A stretch of DNA of 34,335 bases from Promethearchaeota archaeon (GTDB lineage: Archaea; Asgardarchaeota; Lokiarchaeia; Sigynarchaeales; SOKP01): assembly GCA_019894875.1 (NCBI GenBank), contig JAGXNR010000026.1, positions 1 through 34,335 on the forward strand, read 5' to 3'. Shown in pieces: positions 31,944-34,335 of the stretch. Both the position numbers and the translations under genes were made by a program. Under the pieces are notes generated by a model, which was not told the origin of the DNA, ran no database searches, and saw nothing but the letters and a program-made list of their open reading frames with translations. The stretch's first letter is position 1. Every line of letters starts with the position of its first letter.

Positions 31944-33026
31944 ATGACAGCAGAATTAGATATAAAGAAAATTAAAAACTTACAGAAAGAAAACGAACAG
32001 CTAAGGGCTATGTTTGAAAGCATGAAGAATAGCCCCTTAATAGTTGGGCATGTTCAAAAGATTTTAAAAGACGGGCGTGTAATCGTATCTCATGCCCCTG
32101 GAAATCAACTTTTAATTCCTCACCGTCCAGGCCTAAAACCTGAGCCAGGAGATACGGTCTCTTTACATGGTAAAAGTTTTGCCATAATTGAAATCCTCTC
32201 GAAGAATATTGGAGGTAGAGTTACTTCAATGGAACTGATTGAAGTCCCACAGGTTTCATTTGAGGATATTGGGGGGTTGGATGCACAGATCGAGGCAATT
32301 CGGGAAGTAATTGAACTACCATTATTAGAACCCGAATTATTTAAGGTAATTGGGATTGATCCGCCCTCAGGTGCGCTTTTAGCTGGGCCACCTGGAACGG
32401 GAAAGACATTATTAGCAAAAGCAATAGCAAATTCAACCAATGCCCGGTTCATCCATTTAGTAGGATCTGACCTTGTTCAAAAATTCATTGGAGAAGGGTC
32501 CAGAATGGTGCGAGAGGTTTTTACATTAGCTAAAGTAAACACCCCCGCAATAATCTTTATCGATGAAATTGACGCAATTGCCATTAAACGGACTAGTGAA
32601 GTATATAAGGGTGACCGCGAGGTGCAAAGAACTTTCATGCAGCTCCTTTCAGAATTAGACGGTTTTGCAAATACCCAAGGAATAATGTTTTTAGCAGCGA
32701 CTAATAGAGAAGACGTGTTGGATCCCGCAATCTTGCGTCCAGGTCGATTTGATCGGATTATTAAGTTCAATCTACCGAATGAAGAGGCTCGATTAATGAT
32801 TTTAAAAATCCATACGAGAAAAATGAATTTGAAAGATGTAAACTTTAAAAACTTGGCAAAGAAAACAGAAGGTTTTAGTGGGGCACATATTAAAGCATTA
32901 GTTACTGAAGCAGGTATTAAGTGTCTTAGAGAGAGAAAAACTCAAATTACGAATTTACATTTTGAGCGGGCCTTGTCAGAAATTCTTGATAAAGAGCATA
33001 ATGTTAAGGAATACATCTATTCATGA
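31944..33026 (+). CDS. pan: Proteasome-activating nucleotidase PAN (AAA+ ATPase)
   Basis: The hexameric AAA+ ring that unfolds proteins and feeds them into the 20S proteasome, homologous to Rpt1-6. 360 residues in order: N-terminal coiled coil (5-27), OB domain (about 32-95), AAA+ core with Walker A GPPGTGKT (148-155), pore loop KFIGEG (180-185), Walker B IIFIDEID (203-210) and arginine fingers in RPGRFD (R265/R268). The C-terminus ends I-Y-S, the HbYX gate-opening motif. The coiled coil is short compared with about 430-residue PANs of other archaea. No proteasome subunit gene is adjacent. Start ATG 31944 after GTGAA; upstream DNA is AT-rich. Confidence 0.95.
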   Translation: MTAELDIKKIKNLQKENEQLRAMFESMKNSPLIVGHVQKILKDGRVIVSHAPGNQLLIPHRPGLKPEPGDTVSLHGKSFAIIEILSKNIGGRVTSMELIEVPQVSFEDIGGLDAQIEAIREVIELPLLEPELFKVIGIDPPSGALLAGPPGTGKTLLAKAIANSTNARFIHLVGSDLVQKFIGEGSRMVREVFTLAKVNTPAIIFIDEIDAIAIKRTSEVYKGDREVQRTFMQLLSELDGFANTQGIMFLAATNREDVLDPAILRPGRFDRIIKFNLPNEEARLMILKIHTRKMNLKDVNFKNLAKKTEGFSGAHIKALVTEAGIKCLRERKTQITNLHFERALSEILDKEHNVKEYIYS

Positions 33027-33119
33027 ACATGACTGATTAGATTATGGGAATAAAATTATAAGAAATATTTACATCTCTGGTCCACCAGTTTTGGTCATAC
33101 TATGCACATTTTAGCTTTG

Positions 33120-33224
33120 TTATGTAGCTATCGATCCAGAAAAGGAGATGATCATTACTACTGGAGGACCTTCTCCTTCTATTTCATAATAGATTTTAAT
33201 CCCATCATTATCAAAATACGGTAT
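33120..33224 (-). pseudogene. Alpha/beta-hydrolase N-terminal remnant
   Basis: On the minus strand, codons from 33224 read IPYFDNDGIKIYYEIEG and then EGPPVVMIISFSGSIAT before a stop (33120-33122). That matches the start of alpha/beta hydrolases, MPYFxxDGxKIYYExxGxGPPVVxIHG, including the oxyanion region. The Met position is ATA, the HG after the strand is changed to IS, and a TAA stops the frame after 34 codons. DNA further on (to about 33060) no longer follows the family. The piece lies between pan and the histidine phosphatase gene in a gene-free stretch of 533 bp. It is a decayed gene, not a functional one; its neighbour on the same strand is the second copy of the orphan ORF. Confidence 0.6.
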
Positions 33225-33282
33225 AATAATTCTTCTCTATATTATTTTTAATATTAGCTAAATTATTTGGGTTTCTTATTCC

Positions 33283-33420
33283 TTACTTCTTGTTTAATTC
33301 AAGAAAATATAAAGTTTTCTTCATATTCCTGATTTTATTCAATTTTTTCAAGTATTTTTCATGAAAATCAGACCCTGAATTTACCTTTCCAATCCACTTT
33401 CACAGGAAATTGGGTCTAGT
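33283..33420 (-). pseudogene. Decayed second copy of the orphan ORF at 29735-29905
   Basis: The minus-strand frame reads TRPNFL, a TGA, then KWIGKVNSGSDFHEKYLKK and a lysine-rich end before the stop at 33283. It lines up with PNFKENWGGKVNSASDFEEN of the intact ORF with no gap over 79 bp. The TGA replaces a Glu codon and no ATG stands at its start. It is interpreted as a pseudogene copy. It sits directly upstream of the hydrolase remnant, so the whole 33100-33420 stretch looks like gene debris. Confidence 0.45.
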
Positions 33421-33559
33421 ATGCAATTAAGCACAAAATCACAGTTTTTGATATCCAAAAATGATAAAAATAAAAAATCATGATTTTTTTTCAAAGATAT
33501 TTTTTAGATTTATACAAAAGAGTGCTCTATTATTTGGACTTTATTTCCAAGAAGCGATT

Positions 33560-34159
33560 TCACGTACAAATATGATTAAATCGAATTAATTTCCATTTTT
33601 TAAATGTCGTCTGGTATTCAATTTCCATAATCCCACATGTATCTACTCGAAAATCCCATCGTCGATACACGGCAATTCCTAATATGTAGCACAATAGCAA
33701 TCGAATCAATCCATCATGGCTAACAAGAATAAGATCCTCCTTGGATAACAGTTTGTCTTTAAAAAACGACTTGATCCGTCTTCGGGCATCTTCTCCACTC
33801 TCTCCTTCGGGAAATTGAAAATCACGATCCCTATCCTTAAAAGCATTCCAAACATCGGGATATCTCTGCTGTAATACTTGCTCAGATAATCCTTCAATTA
33901 AACCATTATCAATTTCGTTCAAGCGACTATCAGCAATCGGTGATATCTTTTTTTTTTCAGCAACATATTTAATTGTTTGTTTAGTTCGAATATATTCACT
34001 AACATAAATTTTATCAATCGACTTATCTGAGAAGTATGAAAATAATTTTTGTGCCTTTAAATGTCCTTTTTCACTAATTGGCTGATCTTGATGCCTTAGA
34101 TCAGAATTATAAAAATCTCCTTGTTCTTTATCAGCATGTCGAATGATATACCATTTCAA
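33560..34159 (-). CDS. Histidine phosphatase superfamily (phosphoglycerate-mutase-like) protein
   Basis: A 199-residue enzyme with the phosphohistidine fold. Catalytic RHADK (H8, phosphorylated; RHA replaces the usual RHG), SEYIRTKQT (second Arg), EIDNGLIEG (acid/base Glu) and SHDGLIRLLLC (second His) are all present. The size fits the small broad-range phosphatases such as CobC/SixA-like or cofactor-dependent mutase relatives; the substrate is unknown. Start ATG 34159 is the only reasonable one, since MKWYIIRHAD is the family start. Upstream lies a short hydrophobic ORF on the same strand (34227-34319). Confidence 0.9.
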   Translation of the reverse strand: MKWYIIRHADKEQGDFYNSDLRHQDQPISEKGHLKAQKLFSYFSDKSIDKIYVSEYIRTKQTIKYVAEKKKISPIADSRLNEIDNGLIEGLSEQVLQQRYPDVWNAFKDRDRDFQFPEGESGEDARRRIKSFFKDKLLSKEDLILVSHDGLIRLLLCYILGIAVYRRWDFRVDTCGIMEIEYQTTFKKWKLIRFNHICT

Positions 34160-34226
34160 TTTAAAATCCTTTTTCTAATTATTCGCAACAGAGTTATGAT
34201 TAATAAACTAAAAGAATATTTATATT

Positions 34227-34319
34227 TTAGCACCACAACAGAGCACCTGCGATTACTAATGTAAAACCCCACCACAAAAAAGACCCAGCAATTATAAATT
34301 GATTTCTTACATATTTCAT
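34227..34319 (-). CDS. Possible 30-residue single-helix membrane peptide
   Basis: A frame of 30 codons, ATG at 34319. The peptide starts MKYVRNQF and continues with a single hydrophobic helix (IIAGSFLWWGFTLVIAGALL). GAGATGA stands about 6-12 bases before the ATG, a weak Shine-Dalgarno. It lies 67 bp upstream of the histidine phosphatase on the same strand. Basic residues at the N-terminus suggest a membrane-inserted peptide. I do not recognise it, and it is short enough to be chance. Confidence 0.35.
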   Translation of the reverse strand: MKYVRNQFIIAGSFLWWGFTLVIAGALLWC

Positions 34320-34335
34320 TATATCATCTCACAGC

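Noticed and set aside
33283..33420. In-frame TGA of the second orphan-ORF copy read as selenocysteine or other recoding
   Set aside because: It aligns to a Glu position, the copy lacks a start, and no recoding structure is seen; decay is simpler.

Overview
The window is a stretch of an AT-rich archaeal chromosome. Its information-processing genes are archaeal/eukaryotic in type: S19e, S26e, L18a/LX, L31e, L39e, eIF6, a TFIIB-type factor, archaeal DnaG, PAN, prefoldin alpha, FtsY, SecE/Sec61-gamma, Rpp21, Nep1, TrmY, Gar1 and the two-part archaeosine synthase. Two Roadblock/LC7-type proteins beside a longin-like protein, a Get3-type ATPase and a strongly extended L31e suggest an Asgard archaeon (Lokiarchaeia-like). 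That placement is an inference from gene content; no marker tree was possible.

Layout. 1-507: 3' part of an unrecognised gene. 854-2645 (minus): S26e, a CDP-alcohol phosphatidyltransferase (archaetidylinositol-phosphate-synthase-like) and TrmY. 2772-5439: a divergent CbiM-CbiN-like / CbiQ-CbiO cobalt or nickel uptake system around a perfect 11-bp spaced palindrome that looks like an operator. 5807-7439 (minus): longin-like protein plus two Roadblock-type proteins, a candidate small-GTPase regulatory module without its GTPase. 7570-9540: a cytoplasmic sulfite-oxidase-fold protein, TFB and Gar1. 9754-12922: RaSEA and ArcS, overlapping, for archaeosine in tRNA. 13078-15535: a tandem-duplicated Lrp/AsnC regulator divergent from S-adenosylhomocysteine hydrolase. 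15701-18481: Get3/ArsA ATPase and DnaG, divergent around 582 bp of very AT-rich DNA.

18499-22754 (minus) is the archaeal cluster S19e-PDCD5-L39e-L31e-eIF6-L18a-prefoldin alpha-FtsY-SecE, which links ribosome assembly with co-translational membrane targeting. Divergent from it lie a CRM-domain protein, RNase P Rpp21, Nep1 and a tRNA-Gly. 24608-26481: a spore-photoproduct-lyase-like radical SAM protein overlapping an AlkD-type HEAT protein, a possible DNA-repair pair. 26531-29726: an SCP2/serine beta-lactamase-fold fusion, a zinc alcohol dehydrogenase and a HAD hydrolase. 29735-34335 is more accessory: a 56-codon orphan ORF with a decayed second copy 3.5 kb away, a zinc-ribbon/Ser-Asp-repeat/membrane protein, a double-length CDP-alcohol phosphotransferase, PAN, an alpha/beta-hydrolase remnant and a histidine phosphatase.

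The least ordinary observations are: (i) apparent AUU and AUA start codons in S26e and CbiO; (ii) the orphan short ORF family; (iii) the metal-uptake operator; (iv) the acidic L31e extension; (v) the longin/Roadblock cluster. No CRISPR array, insertion sequence or phage module was seen.
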